Assembly (NCBI GenBank): GCA_028023455.1
Contig: JAQFVV010001018.1
Span: 1 to 64,000 of the forward strand
Origin: Epiperipatus broadwayi
Lineage: Eukaryota; Onychophora; Udeonychophora; Euonychophora; Peripatidae
Direction: 5' to 3'
Length of the DNA stretch: 64,000 nt
The first letter of the stretch is position 1; the number at the start of each line of letters is the position of its first letter. Shown piece after piece: positions 38,036-49,354 of the stretch. The notes under the pieces are model-generated. The model worked only from the letters and a program-made list of their open reading frames with translations. It was not told where the DNA came from and made no database searches. Position numbers and translations under genes: made by a program.

Positions 38036-38254
38036 CTTTCAAAAGGACTTTATTGAATATAACAAGAAAGGGTTACATTTATAACTATTTTACCACATGC
38101 AGATGAATTGAAGTCAGTATAAATAAGTTGAAAATTGTAATTGGGGGGGGGGTTTAACAAAGACAAAGGATATGCATGTGGTTTACAAATTTGAGTTTAC
38201 ATTATTTTCTTTAAAATATATACATCCAATTAGTTTTGTGCACTTGTAAAGTTC

Positions 38255-38255
<1 letters not shown>

Positions 38256-38326
<71 letters not shown>
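38256..38326. repeat. (ATT)n microsatellite
   Basis: About 23 units; preceded by about 220 bp of unidentified sequence including a G10 run near 38143. Confidence 0.9.
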
Positions 38327-38327
<1 letters not shown>

Positions 38328-38329
38328 TA

Positions 38330-39510
38330 CATAGTATTATAATGCCATAGCAAGATACATGTTGAATCTTATTATTGTTAGTTCAATTTCAAGTCTACAA
38401 TATTCATTTTTTTAAAAGTACATATCTGTACGGGTAATTTTACATGATTCTATCCACTTTATCAATGTTAATTAATCATATTATTGTCCATTAGGAGCAT
38501 AATCAGGACCATGCTTTCTTTTTTATTATTATTATTATTTAATAAATGTATAATTTATTAATGTGTTTGTACTAATGTGTCTGTGTAGTATATAAATTTT
38601 ACTAGTATTCAAATATTAAAAAAATACTGATTTATGTATGATGTAATTTTGGGGCTCTGATCCATGTTTGAGGAACTATTTTAAAAACATAATGATTCTC
38701 AAAAGGTTTAATAATTTGTTAGCATACTTGTATTTGTATTAGTGTGTCCAGCATGTCTGTTTGTATAACAACTAATGATTTTTTTTCTGCATCTATAAAA
38801 TTAGACAATTACAGAGCAGTGCAATGTAAATTTTAAGGCTGATTATCAGATGCACAGAAAGGTTGCAGTTGATGAAACAATTACAAAATTTACAGGGCAT
38901 AGTATTATGTGATAATATAAAGTTAAAACCAATAAAGAGGTTTCAAGTTGTGGGTGTGTGGTGATAACCACAATGGTTATGTATATCACACAAAATTGTA
39001 TGCAGGCAAAGAATCAAATCCAAGTTCTTGTCTATGCCTTGGTACTCATGCTGTGGGATCAGTAGTTTCGCCACATCTTGCATCACATTATTTTCAAGGT
39101 CTACAGCTAACAAATGAGCTATATGCAAATAAATTATATCTCTGTGGGCCAATAAATATAACAAGATAGCATCATTGGTGTGCACAAAAAATATAAAATG
39201 AAGAGATGAGATATTTTATTATTGATACAGACAGTGGTCTTCAATTTCTAGTTTTGGATAGACAAGAAGCCAATTGCTATGATTGCAAATGCATAGCCAC
39301 CTTCTGGAAATGATTTATTTTGTATCTTTTATTAGGATGAATCTTTTTCTTATAGACACCTTGAGATTTTTTAACTTTTGGGGTACAAGATAAAAATTAA
39401 GAATTCTTATGCTACTATTTTTGTAAGTTCTTTAAGCTATGGATTATCTCAGGTAAGAAGTACTGAGTATGAATTTTGTGAGGAATACAAAGAAATTATC
39501 AATGAAGGTG
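38330..39510. other. Intronic AT-rich DNA, nothing recognised
   Basis: Overlapping 73- and 80-codon frames on both strands near 38943-39185 show no motif; probably chance. Confidence 0.4.
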
Positions 39511-39512
39511 TA

Positions 39513-39592
39513 ATTTTTTTTCATATGTCAAAGCAATGACCGGGAAGCGAATCCGGGCCAGATGCTAGCTGCTAGACCACCAACTTAGTTAA
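39513..39592 (-). mobile_element. tRNA-Gly-like SINE (family 2), partial
   Basis: Minus strand: TTGGTGGTCTAGCAGCTAGC (A-box region), B box CGGATTCGCTTCCCG, then CTTTGACATATGAAAAAAAA. Same family as 45123-45222; about 20 nt shorter in the middle. Confidence 0.8.
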
Positions 39593-39594
39593 TG

Positions 39595-40830
39595 ATAAAT
39601 TAGAAATTATGAACAAACAATAAAGTATTAATTTTTTTGAATATTTTATTTTATTTTTTTTGTAGTTGCTATCATTGTAAAGTTTTTTGCTCTAACATTA
39701 TTAAAACTGAAATTGTGAACATTGGTCAGAAATCAATTTTTTAAAAATTCAATATGTTACTAAACACCTTGAAGTAGTATTAAATCACTTAGAGATATTC
39801 TTTAGTTAAAATAAACTAAGATTGTTTAAAAATAATTAGCTGAAAAAATTCCCAAGTTTCGTAGGATTTGAATCTCATCACACCATATGGATATTTCAAG
39901 ATTTTACAATCTATATAAATTTAGAATATTAACAATATAAAATTTGTAGAATGAAATACCACAGAAATTGGTTTATTTTGATAACTTATATTTTCAGCTA
40001 ATATTTACGAATTATTAAAAATTACAACTTCACTTGACATCTTTAGGATAATAATTCTCTATTAAATTTCATTTAAAAGAAAAGAAACTAAATAATTGTT
40101 TTCGGCTAGAATTGTGTCTTGAGGGGTATTAAGCCATCTGGAGTAGCCTTCAAACTTTAAGATCATTAAATGAAATTTAGAATTTTGTAGTTGTAATATA
40201 ATTCTAACAAAGCAGGAAATAAAAAAAGGGGGAAACAAACATAACTTTGTAGTGCTTTTATATTTTCAGCCTAACTCAATTGCCTTTATATTTTTAATAT
40301 AAAAATCATTCAAATGTATTATTATTAAAAAAAAAAAAATTGAAATAAAAAAAATACTTGATTTTCATGAAGGGAGAGGGACCAGGAATATAATTATTTC
40401 TGAATCATTTTAATTTTCTTTTTATTTATTGCCACAAACTAAAAATCTTAAGAGACAAAAAAAAAAAAACAGTAATTATAAAAGAAGGTAACCACAAATT
40501 AACAGAGGAGGGTCATTTTAACAGCCAAACTAGAATGTTGTCCCTAGGGAAAGCAACTTTTTCATAGAGAGCTGATACTACAAAATTATCTTAAAATGTA
40601 TATGGTATATTGAATTAAAAAAAAAAAATAAAAGAGAAGAGTTTAAAGCATTAATATTCAATTACAATTTTTTTGTTGTTTAAGCTAAAACTTATTCAAC
40701 TATTATTAAAACGATAGAAAGATAAAAATCAATAATTTTAAACAATTACGTACAATATAAACATTTGTGCATACACACATAAAGAACAATACATTAGTAT
40801 TCAACAAATACATATAATATTACAAGGAAA
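39595..40830. other. Intronic AT-rich DNA, nothing recognised
   Basis: Several A-runs only. Confidence 0.4.
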
Positions 40831-40832
40831 GA

Positions 40833-40937
40833 CGGTACTTTACTATTAGACCTGCTATGAAATAAAAACAGCCACATTGAGTTAGGTTTAGAGTTGAGAT
40901 CTAGTTTCATGACAGCAGGTCTGATACTAAAGTACCC
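40833..40937. repeat. Short inverted repeat, arms about 28 bp
   Basis: GGTACTTTACTATTAGACCT at 40834 pairs imperfectly with AGGTCTGATACTAAAGTACC ending at about 40937; the AGCAGGT/ACCTGCT and TTTCAT/ATGAAA parts extend the arms inward. No TIR or target duplication recognised. Confidence 0.6.
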
Positions 40938-41699
40938 AAAAAACTTAATTCTTCAGTTATCATACATATAATAAACACAGTTCTCCATACTACTGCTATC
41001 GTAAACTACTGATTACAAATTGCCCTATTACATTTTAAATCCACATCGTCAGATCAGATTGTGGCTTTTATTTTTTTAAAGATTAATTCCTGGATGAATA
41101 GCTACATCATTTCCAGGTTTGAATCCCAAGCCTCTTTAATAAAGACAAAGGTTGAAACCAGTCAGGATGAGCATTTGCTGCTTATTTTAATATATACAAT
41201 ATAACTGTGAAGATAATTATATGCACCATAAGCTCATAAAGACATAGGCATGTAGATAAAAAAAAAAAGAAGAAAGCAGTTATAAACAGCATACCACAAG
41301 CCAAATGACTCATCCAGAGAAAATAAGGCAAAAGTCATCTGATAAATCAAATACAAAGTTGTCAAAGAGTTTCAGCAGTTTTTCTTAAATATTCTGTCTG
41401 GAAGCTAATAACAGCTAAATTTAATACTTGGAATGTTTTTTTCTAAGCAATAATTGGAAAGATATTTGAATTAGTTATCAGCAATCTCAACTTGTTTGGA
41501 AATTCCCAGCTAATTGAAATTTTTTCAAAATTTCACTAAGCCCCTGTACATGGAGACATAAAATACAGTTGTGATAACCATGTATGTAAATAATTAAACA
41601 CCACATAAATATATAATAATATTAATAATGTAAATTTTAACTTGTGTCCTTTATAGAAATTTTCTATGATCTTTTAAGCAATAATGTTTAATGCAAAAT

Positions 41700-41755
41700 T
41701 CAATCTCTCCTGGGCATAAGTTTCTGCCTTAATCAAAATCATCAGCAACCTGGAA
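41700..41755 (-). ncRNA. Possible hammerhead ribozyme relic
   Basis: Minus strand: CTGATGA (41745-41739), 14 nt (TTTTGATTAAGGCA), GAAAC (41724-41720), then TTATGCCCAGG, with CCAGGTTG before the core. Spacing is right and the GGCAGAAAC junction resembles family A, but there is no clear GTH cleavage triplet or good stem I. Confidence 0.3.
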
Positions 41756-42512
41756 ACTAATTGACACCCACCAATCATAGCAACTCACCATTGCAAATTT
41801 ACATTCAAATTGTAATTCAAAATTGAATATTATGATGATGTTTAAATAAATTAAGTTGTGGTATCTGATAGGACATCAAGGCTCCTGATAATGATGATTA
41901 TGAAAGAAACATATATTTAGCAGAGATTGGTTGAGTTTTTCAACAAAGATTATTGTTTGAAATAATGACTGTCAAACTTCTATATATGAAGGATAAAAAC
42001 AATACTCCATCTATTCTAGTTCTTAAGAATTTAGCCATAGTGAAAGAGAAGAAAAATCATTACAAAATATCCTAAGATATGCCCTAAATCATGTCTATGT
42101 CATTCATTGAGAATATTAGTTCATGTGAAAAATGTAAAATTATTAAATATGCCAAAAGTTTCATCAAAAGTATTTAAAATAAACTATTCTCTTTTTTGTC
42201 TCTTTCTAAAGTAATCTGTTATAGTTTTGGAACTGGTTCACTATGGTCATTTTCTTAAGATGTCAGCCTTTTGTATACTTTTTCTAAAAAAAAAAAATAA
42301 ATAAATTGACCACCTGAATCTATTAGAATACTGTAAAGATAAAAGTTTCTTTTCTACTTTGTTATTTGTTCTGCCAATAATATGTTTCCTAATTATTTAA
42401 CCAAAAGCATTCTTATTAATCTAATTATCTACAAAGTTTCTAGCCCAGATAGTAATTTGAAAACATGTACCCTCAAACTTAATCCTGTTTCAGTCAACTT
42501 TTTTATCATCAT

Positions 42513-42760
42513 CATCATGGTCTCTCCAAGTTCACTCCATCTTCTCTGATTTCTAGCCTCTTCTGCACATCACTCCTGCACATTTTCTTATTTCATCCAT
42601 CCATCTCACATGTGGTCTCTTTCTGGGTCTTATACAATCTCTTAGACTCTGGTATAAGATTTCAATTGTCTATCTATTATCACCTCTTCTAGCAATATGT
42701 CCAGCCCAACTCCACTTCAGCTTTTCTTTCAACAATGTCAGTAACACCTGTTTTGCTCAA
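42513..42760 (-). pseudogene. RTE-type LINE 3' relic
   Basis: The minus strand matches the plus-strand RTE fragment at 31200-31460 (CATATTGCTAGAAGAGGTGA; ACCACATGTGAGATGGATGG), then ends ATGATGATGATG, the usual RTE tail. Frameshifts and stops throughout. Confidence 0.85.
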
Positions 42761-43544
42761 TTTTTTTATACCTTCTTTAAATAAGAACTTTCTTCAACTG
42801 TTAGAAACTATCTAAATTTATCCATAACTCCTCAAAAAAAAAAAAAAAAACCCAAAACCTGCAATCTATTCATTTTTTATTCCCATTATCTAAAACTGTG
42901 AAAAAGATAATTAAAATTCTTTCTTAATCTTGTTAAATCATAACTTTTAAATGACATGTGCAATGGTTCACCTAATCAAGCAAACCTTGTAGCAATTATT
43001 ATAGTTGTCCGGAAATCTATTTTAACACAATAAAAAAAAAACAAAAAAACACTAGTGCTCCCATAATCCTTTTTATATTATTATTTATAATAGAGAGAAG
43101 TAAATAATAACAATAAAAATAATAAATAAAGTAGATTATGCTAAAAATATGCATAAAAAAGTTTTCCTTACTCTGCAAAATTTTGTACTTTGTAATAATT
43201 TTTCCTTTTTTAATTATATAATCATTATCATCATATTAACATATATATATATATGAAATTGTAGAATGGTAAACTTTCCCCATATTATTTATTTCAGTAC
43301 ATATCTTCTATTATCTGATTTCAATTTGCAAATGTAAATGAATCAATTTACGCTAGTTTTTCTAGTTCTTACAGGAATAGTGAATAATGATATAAATTTG
43401 GACAAACTTTCAACCATGCTAAGATGTTAACAAAGCTTCATTCAATATGGCAAATAACTTCACAAAATAGAGTTTAGATTCACTATTCTTATAAGAACAA
43501 GAAAAGCAAATAAAAAATTGATTCATTTTATATTTGCAGATTAA

Positions 43545-44560
43545 AATCTGACAAGAGAAGGCATGCATTGCATTGATATAATCAATGCAGGAGTAGGAAG
43601 ACATGCATTAGATGCAGATGTGTGGTTGTTGTCAAAGGAGCCAATTCAAGGAGAAATGGAATGATCAAGTTTTTATATGAGAGATGCAAAAAGCAAAATG
43701 AAAATGTTCGGTAGATTGCAATTTATGGATAATAAGAGAATAGCCAAAATAGTATTTAATTGGGTTATGAGTAAAGAACAGGCAACAAGATGGGTAAAAA
43801 AAGGTAGTACGGTATGCAGAAGATTTGGCTAAAGAATTTATGTCAGTATACTTAAACAAAAGGTGGGATGATTGTATTAGGAGAATTGTTGAGTGTTATA
43901 GTGGCAAGGATTGAGATAGAATAGATGCATTAATAAAAAATAGGGAGTTGGAAAACTAGTATGGAGAGTAAAAAGAGTTTAAATATATATAGAAGTAAAC
44001 AGAATATTGGGTGTGAGTTAATTTATGATAATAGCAAGGAAAGTAGTTTACTGTTTAAAGCTTGAACAGGATCTTTAGCAATAATGGAATATACACATAA
44101 CCAAAAAAATATGGACGAGTTAGACTGCAACTTATGTGAGGAACAGCATAGAAAATATTAGGCATCTGTTAATTGAATGTGAATGTCTGCAAGCAGAAAT
44201 GATACAAATAATGAAATTGTGAGAGAATAAATATAAACAAAGTGATTATACAGAAAATGGGTTCTTGAATTTTACACTGGGTTTGGGAAAAGGTCACGGG
44301 GATTTAGATATAAAAGCCATAGAGCTGACGAAAATTTATGTTGTGGAAATAGGATAGAGCAGGATAGTGAAGAATATGGGAACAACTTAGGGTGGGGAAT
44401 GGAAAGAGAAGATAAGATGGCTAACAGGTTTCTCTGGGCATTATGGCCGAGAGATTCCTAACTCTGAAAAAGGAGAACCCACAGTGCATCATATCACATA
44501 GGAAAAGTTTATCATATCACATAGGAAAAGTTTATCATTCTCATGATTAATATAGTATAT
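43545..44560 (+). pseudogene. Unclassified LINE C-terminal relic
   Basis: Frame-broken translation shows FGRLQFMDNKRIAKIVFNWV (about 43700-43770), then DELDCNLCEEQHRK with LLIECECLQAEM downstream (about 44115-44205), that is C-x2-C...H/C of the LINE C-terminal zinc motif. Near the end, GHYGREIPNSEKGEP is followed by a 23-bp tandem duplication (CATATCACATAGGAAAAGTT at about 44489 and 44512). Clade unclear; not RTE or the Jockey-like family above. Confidence 0.55.
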
Positions 44561-44564
44561 GCAT

Positions 44565-45108
44565 AAAATAACAAATAAATAATGTATATAAATTATATAA
44601 ATTAATTCTAAAAAATGAATATAAAAAAAAACTTTATTTTTTCTAAGTAATTCAAACATGCACACAGATTCAAATCAGCACTTTTTTTTATTTAATAAAG
44701 TAATGGAAGCTGCCTACTGATGAAATGAATATGCAGAATTCCAAATAGATTTTTCTTATTGAAACAGAGAATGTATCTGGAATTAAGAGAATAATTCACA
44801 AATGACATCTAAACATGTAATTTTATTAACATATTTTTTCTCATCAGGGTCAACTTTTCTGAATGTGATTAAAATCTTTTAAATTCCTTTAGCCAACAGA
44901 TATTTTGCATGTGTTGCAGCCAAAAAATAAAAACTGAATTGATAAAACTTCTCATTTTTAATCATTATGCAATTTTTACATATGCAATAATTTAAATTTT
45001 TTTTGATACCAACTGTTTGATTATTAGTTAGCATTATACAATATAGTTAAATTGCAACATAAACAATATAGTTTAATTGAATCATAATCATATTTTTTAT
45101 ATATCATA
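44565..45108. other. Intronic AT-rich DNA, nothing recognised
   Basis: No signal that I can support. Confidence 0.4.
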
Positions 45109-45122
45109 AGTTATTCAGAGGG

Positions 45123-45222
45123 GTCAAGCATTGGTGGCCTAGTGGTTAGCATAGCTGCCTTCCAACCAGCTGGCTCGGATTCGCTTCCCGGTCAGCGCTT
45201 TGACATATGAAAAAAAAAAAAA
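45123..45222 (+). mobile_element. tRNA-Gly(UCC)-derived SINE (family 2) with 14-bp target-site duplication
   Basis: GCATTGGTGGCCTAGTGGTT, AGCATAGCTGCCTTCCAACC and the B box CGGATTCGCTTCCCGG follow tRNA-Gly(UCC) closely, including the TCC anticodon in CTTCCAA. The tail is CTTTGACATATG plus A14. Flanks AGTTATTCAGAGGG (45109-45122) and AGTCATTCAGAGGG (45223-45236) are a target-site duplication with one mismatch. T-loop and acceptor mismatches make a functional tRNA unlikely. Confidence 0.88.
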
Positions 45223-45239
45223 AGTCATTCAGAGGGTCT

Positions 45240-45783
45240 TCAAATTGCATAGCAAAAAAAAAAAAAGCTGAATGAATAAAAAATCCCACTGACCCTATGA
45301 CCTATTACTAAAAATTAAGTAAATACTACCTGATTGAAAATTTATCAATCAAACAAGACCAGCTCATAGACGTACTATTTTCTCATCTGAACACTTCTTC
45401 AAAGAGTAGTTTGTTTGAAATGGATAACATAAGCGCTTTCAGATAATAGCAGAAATTGTCATTGTCTAGCAGTGCTAATTGACCCATTTATATGTTTAGC
45501 TTAGAGTAGTTTAAAATTAAATTCATACAGTTTCATCTTTGGTGCAATTTTTAAAGCTGCCATCCTTAGTAAACTGTGTAAAATTAAGTAAAAACTTAAA
45601 ACAATCCATTGTCTGACAACTTGACATTTCTAAATCTTTCCATAGATAAATAGTGAATTAAAAAACAACACTTTCCAGGTCAGTCAATAATCAGGAAATG
45701 AATCTTTTGCAGTTATCTTTCTTTACTTTATTTCTTACTAAATAATAGCTGGTTATTCATTTACTGATCAATAAATAAATAAG
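45240..45783. other. Intronic AT-rich DNA, nothing recognised
   Basis: No signal that I can support. Confidence 0.4.
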
Positions 45784-45954
45784 TAATCAAATTGTTTTAA
45801 ACCACTAAACATAACATGATTACCATTTCTTATGCTTTGTGCATAACTGTTATTAAAACAGCCAAAAATCCATACAGTAGTGCCCCTCAGTGCAAGCCAG
45901 AGTAATCAATGGATGCAGAAGGCTTGCACATAAAATCCCTATCTAGTGCCTACT

Positions 45955-46012
45955 AAACCCAATATCCCCAGATTAGTTTCTAGCTTGTGATTTTCATCAG
46001 TGAGGAGCCTTG
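45955..46012 (-). ncRNA. Hammerhead ribozyme relic B3
   Basis: Minus strand CTGATGA (46000-45994) and GAAAC (45980-45976) survive, but the cleavage triplet reads ATC instead of GTC and stem II is disrupted (AAATCACAAGCTA). Stem I (CCTCA with TGGGG, one wobble) is still present. Probably inactive. Confidence 0.65.
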
Positions 46013-46454
46013 GATCTGAGAGCACTGCACCTAGATCTTAGGATCTAATGCAATCCTCCAGCAATCACCTTTTATCTCTATCTAACTGAAAAACTATGAG
46101 TCTAAAATTAAAAAGACAATATTTTCAATCCAAGCTCATTAGCCTATATAGTCATACAGGTTTGAACTCAGTTCAGTAGCATACATTTTGGTGTTCTTGG
46201 TTCTTTAATAATCATAGCCACCACTATCCTATTAGGCAGGATTGGCAGGTATGGTTATTAAAGAATCAAAGACCCCAAAATGTATGGGTACTAAACTGTG
46301 TTCAAACGTATATTACTATATAGGCTAATGAGCTTGAATTGAAAATATTATTGTGTTTTCAATTTTAGACTCATAGTTTTGTAGTTAAGTAGAGATAAAA
46401 GTTCGCTGCTGGAGGGTTGCATTAGATCCTAAGGTCTAGGTGCAGTGCTCTCAG

Positions 46455-46513
46455 ATCCAAGGCTCTTGACTGATGAAGGCCACAAGCCAGAAACTAGTCT
46501 GGGAATATTGGAT
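46455..46513 (+). ncRNA. Hammerhead ribozyme motif B4 (weakened stem I)
   Basis: CTGATGA 46470-46476, AGGC/GCCA around CACAA, GAAAC 46490-46494, TA, GTC 46497-46499. The proximal stem I is damaged: the 3' strand is CTTGA instead of CCTCA. The distal helix ATCCAA/TTGGAT (46455-46460 with 46508-46513) is intact. Confidence 0.7.
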
Positions 46514-46827
46514 GAGTAGGCACTAGATAGGGATTTTATGCGTAAGCCTTCTGGCATCCATTGATTACTCTGGCTTGCACTGAGTGGCACTATTGTATGG
46601 AGAGTTTTGCCTGTTTTAATCAAATAGTTTAATTAATAATCAGTTGTTCATAAGAAATTCAAGTACCAGAAATGACAGAGCTGGAATAATGATCCATAGA
46701 CATTGAGCTCTAGATTATACCACTCAACCAATGCAAAACATTAATCAATAATCATATTGTTATCTAAGTTAACTATAGAATGGCTACTTTAAAAAAATCC
46801 TATAAAATACACTTTATATATAATAGT

Positions 46828-46953
46828 CAAATCACTCTCCCAAATGTTATATTTTTTCAGTAACACTCTCTGTGAATAAGTATAAAAGTCTTTATATTTA
46901 TTCATAGAGGGAGCTGCTGAAAAACAATGTTTGGGAGAATGATTTGAACATTT
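46828..46953. repeat. Inverted repeat, arms about 58 bp (family E)
   Basis: CAAATCACTCTCCCAAATGT near 46829 pairs with ACAATGTTTGGGAGAATGAT near 46933; inner CTCTCTGTGAATAA pairs with TTATTCATAGAGGG. Diverged; no ribozyme core. Confidence 0.7.
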
Positions 46954-46959
46954 TGTGTT

Positions 46960-48252
46960 TGAATATTTAGCTAGTGATATGCACTGGAATATTTTCTTAT
47001 GTAAATATTGAAACCATCCAGAAAGAAAGAACTAATTGTGATCCCGGTTGAGATGCGGTGTGGTTGATAATGTGGAAAAAATTAGACTATCCCTCACTTG
47101 TCTTGCAATTCATTATGCATACTAGTTTTTATATATTTTCACATGAGCTGAAACTATTCTATATTTTGATAATAAATTCTCATTCAATAAAATAATAAAT
47201 AAATTTCTCAGGACTATTCAATAATATGTGTATCTTTGCAAATATATTGTTTTTTACTATAAGAACTAATTAAGAAAAACTCAGTCAGTGTTTTAAAACT
47301 AAGGTTAGCAATTTTAAATATAAAGTTGATTAATGATTTATCTCAGGATTTTATAAAATAAGAAAATAAATGCATGGATATAAAATGTGTTTATGCATTT
47401 AGGATATGAGCATGTAAAAAGGGATTTCATGTTCATCATCTTACCCAATACTTTTATATTTCAGATAGTATTAATACAATAATGATGTATTTAATCAAAA
47501 TAGATTTTATATGTAATCTAATATCTCACATATGACATTTATATCATGAATATGTTGTGACTATGTTTTTTTAATAACGACAAAAGAGAAATATCATAAA
47601 TTAACAATTACTTTATTATGCAAAAGATAAAAACGAATAATAACAATAAGAAAATTATATAAAATATCTAATAAATATGAATATTTATTTCCTAAATCTA
47701 ATTTAAACTTAGAATATGAAAAGTGTATTAGTAGATTACTGCAAGCACACTAAACTGGACAGGAATAGGTTGCTTATTGTTTTAAAAAAGAATCTTCAAT
47801 TCAAATACTGGAGGATAATAATCATCATCATACTGAGTATTAGTAAATGCTCTGTGTGGTCCTTAATTAATTTGTTTCACTAACTAATCAACTATTAATC
47901 AACCTCAATAATGTTGAAGAAACTTTCACTCTTTTAAGAGAAGTAAGTGCAATTATTGCTTAGAATAATTAAATCATATTTACTACAATGCTTATTTATT
48001 TTATCTCAACATCCTTTACTGGATTCATTTGCAGGCTTAAACTTTAGGCATGCTACTCCACTAACAAAATATAACTAGAACATTAGGATGCCTTGTTACA
48101 TGATATATAACAGTGAAAAATTAATACTAACATATAACAGTAATGCATAAAAAATTCCTTATGGATCTAATCTAAATAAGGATGATCAATTCCATTTAAC
48201 TATGAGGTTGAAATTTAAAAACCTATAAAACATAATAATAGCAATATAGCAC
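46960..48252. other. Intronic AT-rich DNA, nothing recognised
   Basis: No signal that I can support. Confidence 0.4.
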
Positions 48253-48428
48253 AATTTTATATATGTTTTAAGCCAATAAACATCACATGATCACCATTTC
48301 TTATGCTTGCTTATAACTGTTGTTAAAACAGGCAAAAACGCACTATACATATTGCCACACACAGCAAGCTAGAGTAATCAATGGATGCCAGAAGGCTTGT
48401 GCACAAAATCCCCATCTAGTGCCTACTC

Positions 48429-48487
48429 ATCCAATATCCCCAGACTAGTTTCTGGCTTGTGACCTTCATCAGTGAGGAGCCTTGGAT
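48429..48487 (-). ncRNA. Hammerhead ribozyme motif B5
   Basis: Minus strand CTGATGA (48472-48466), stem II GGT/GCC with loop CACAA, GAAAC (48452-48448), TA, GTC (48445-48443). Stem I proximal TGGGGA with TCCTCA (6 bp, one wobble), internal loop, distal TTGGAT with ATCCAA (6 bp). All core positions fit. Lies in the sense strand of the CIBAR intron. Confidence 0.85.
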
Positions 48488-49178
48488 CTGAGAGCACTGC
48501 ACCTAGATCTTAGGATCTAATGCAACCCTCCAGCAGCCACCTTTTATCTCTACTTAACTACAAAATCATGAGTCTTAAACTGAAAACACCTTAATATTTT
48601 CAATCCAAGCTCATTAGTTTATATAGTCATATAGGTCTGAACTCAGTTTAGTACACATACATTTTGGTGTCTTTGGTTCTTTAATAACCAACCACCACTA
48701 TCCTATTAGGCAGGATTGGTTTTAAGCCAATAAACATCACATGATCACCATTTCTTATGCTTGCTTATAACTGTTGTTAAAACAGGCAAAAACTCACTAT
48801 ACATATTGCCACACACAGCAAGCCTTCTAGCATCCATTGATTATTCTAGCTTGCTGTGTGTGGCAATACGTATAGCGAGTTTTTGCCTGTTTTAACAACA
48901 GTTATAAGCAAGCATAAGAAATGGTGATCATGTGATGTTTATTGGCTTAAAACCAATCCTGCCTAAAAGGATAGTGGTGGCTATGGTTATTAAAGAACCT
49001 AAGACACCAAAATGTATGGGTACTGAACTGAGTTCAGACCTATATAAGCTAATGAGCTTGGATTGAAAATATTAAGGTGTTTTCAATTTAAGACTCATGG
49101 TTTTGTAGTTAAGTAGAGATAAAAGGTGGCTGCTGGAGGGTTGCATTAGATCCTAAGATCTAGGTGCAGTGCTCTCAG

Positions 49179-49237
49179 ATCCAAGACTCCTCACTGATGA
49201 AGGCCACAAGCCAGAAACTAGTCTGGGGATATTGGAT
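49179..49237 (+). ncRNA. Hammerhead ribozyme motif B6
   Basis: CTGATGA 49194-49200; AGGC/GCCA around CACAA; GAAAC 49214-49218; TA; GTC 49221-49223. Stem I: TCCTCA (49188-49193) with TGGGGA (49224-49229), then ATCCAA (49179-49184) with TTGGAT (49232-49237). The best-preserved plus-strand copy together with A2. Predicted cleavage after C49223. Confidence 0.87.
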
Positions 49238-49354
49238 GAGTAGGCACAAGATGGGGATTTCATGCACAAGCCTTCTGGCATACATTGATTGCTCTAACTT
49301 GCTGTGTGTGGCAATACGTGTAGAGTTTTTGCCTGTTTTAATTTTATATAAGTT

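Larger units (their letters stand above)
45793..46616. mobile_element. Family B hammerhead element: inverted dimer, older copy
   Basis: The left unit reads on the minus strand from 46249 to about 45796 (454 nt, the same as the tandem period in the 48.3-kb copy); the right unit reads plus from about 46250 to 46616. They meet head to head near CAGGATTGGCAGG. Flanking TAATCAAAT (45784-45792 and 46617-46625) is a 9-bp target duplication, with similarity continuing (GTTT) beyond. Arms are clearly diverged, so it is older than the 14.9-kb and 48.3-kb copies. The right arm stops at GCCTGTTTTAA, as in the 48.3-kb copy. Confidence 0.85.
48264..49339. mobile_element. Family B hammerhead element: tandem-plus-inverted copy with 11-bp target-site duplication
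   Basis: In minus-strand sense, about 1.2 units run from 48826 to 48265: a partial unit ending GGCTTAAAA, then a full unit from CCAATCCTGCC (about 48720) through ribozyme B5 to a second GGCTTAAAA. The repeated end segment recurs at exactly 454 bp (48272 and 48726). In plus sense, from about 48847, the mirror arrangement runs through ribozyme B6 and stops at GCCTGTTTTAA (49339). Flanked by AATTTTATATA at 48253-48263 and 49340-49350. One target duplication around everything means the whole composite inserted once. No protein is encoded. Confidence 0.9.

Noticed and set aside
46429-46623. Minus-strand 64-codon frame, and 49164-49394 plus frame
   Set aside because: They run across hammerhead element arms that are non-coding in all copies.
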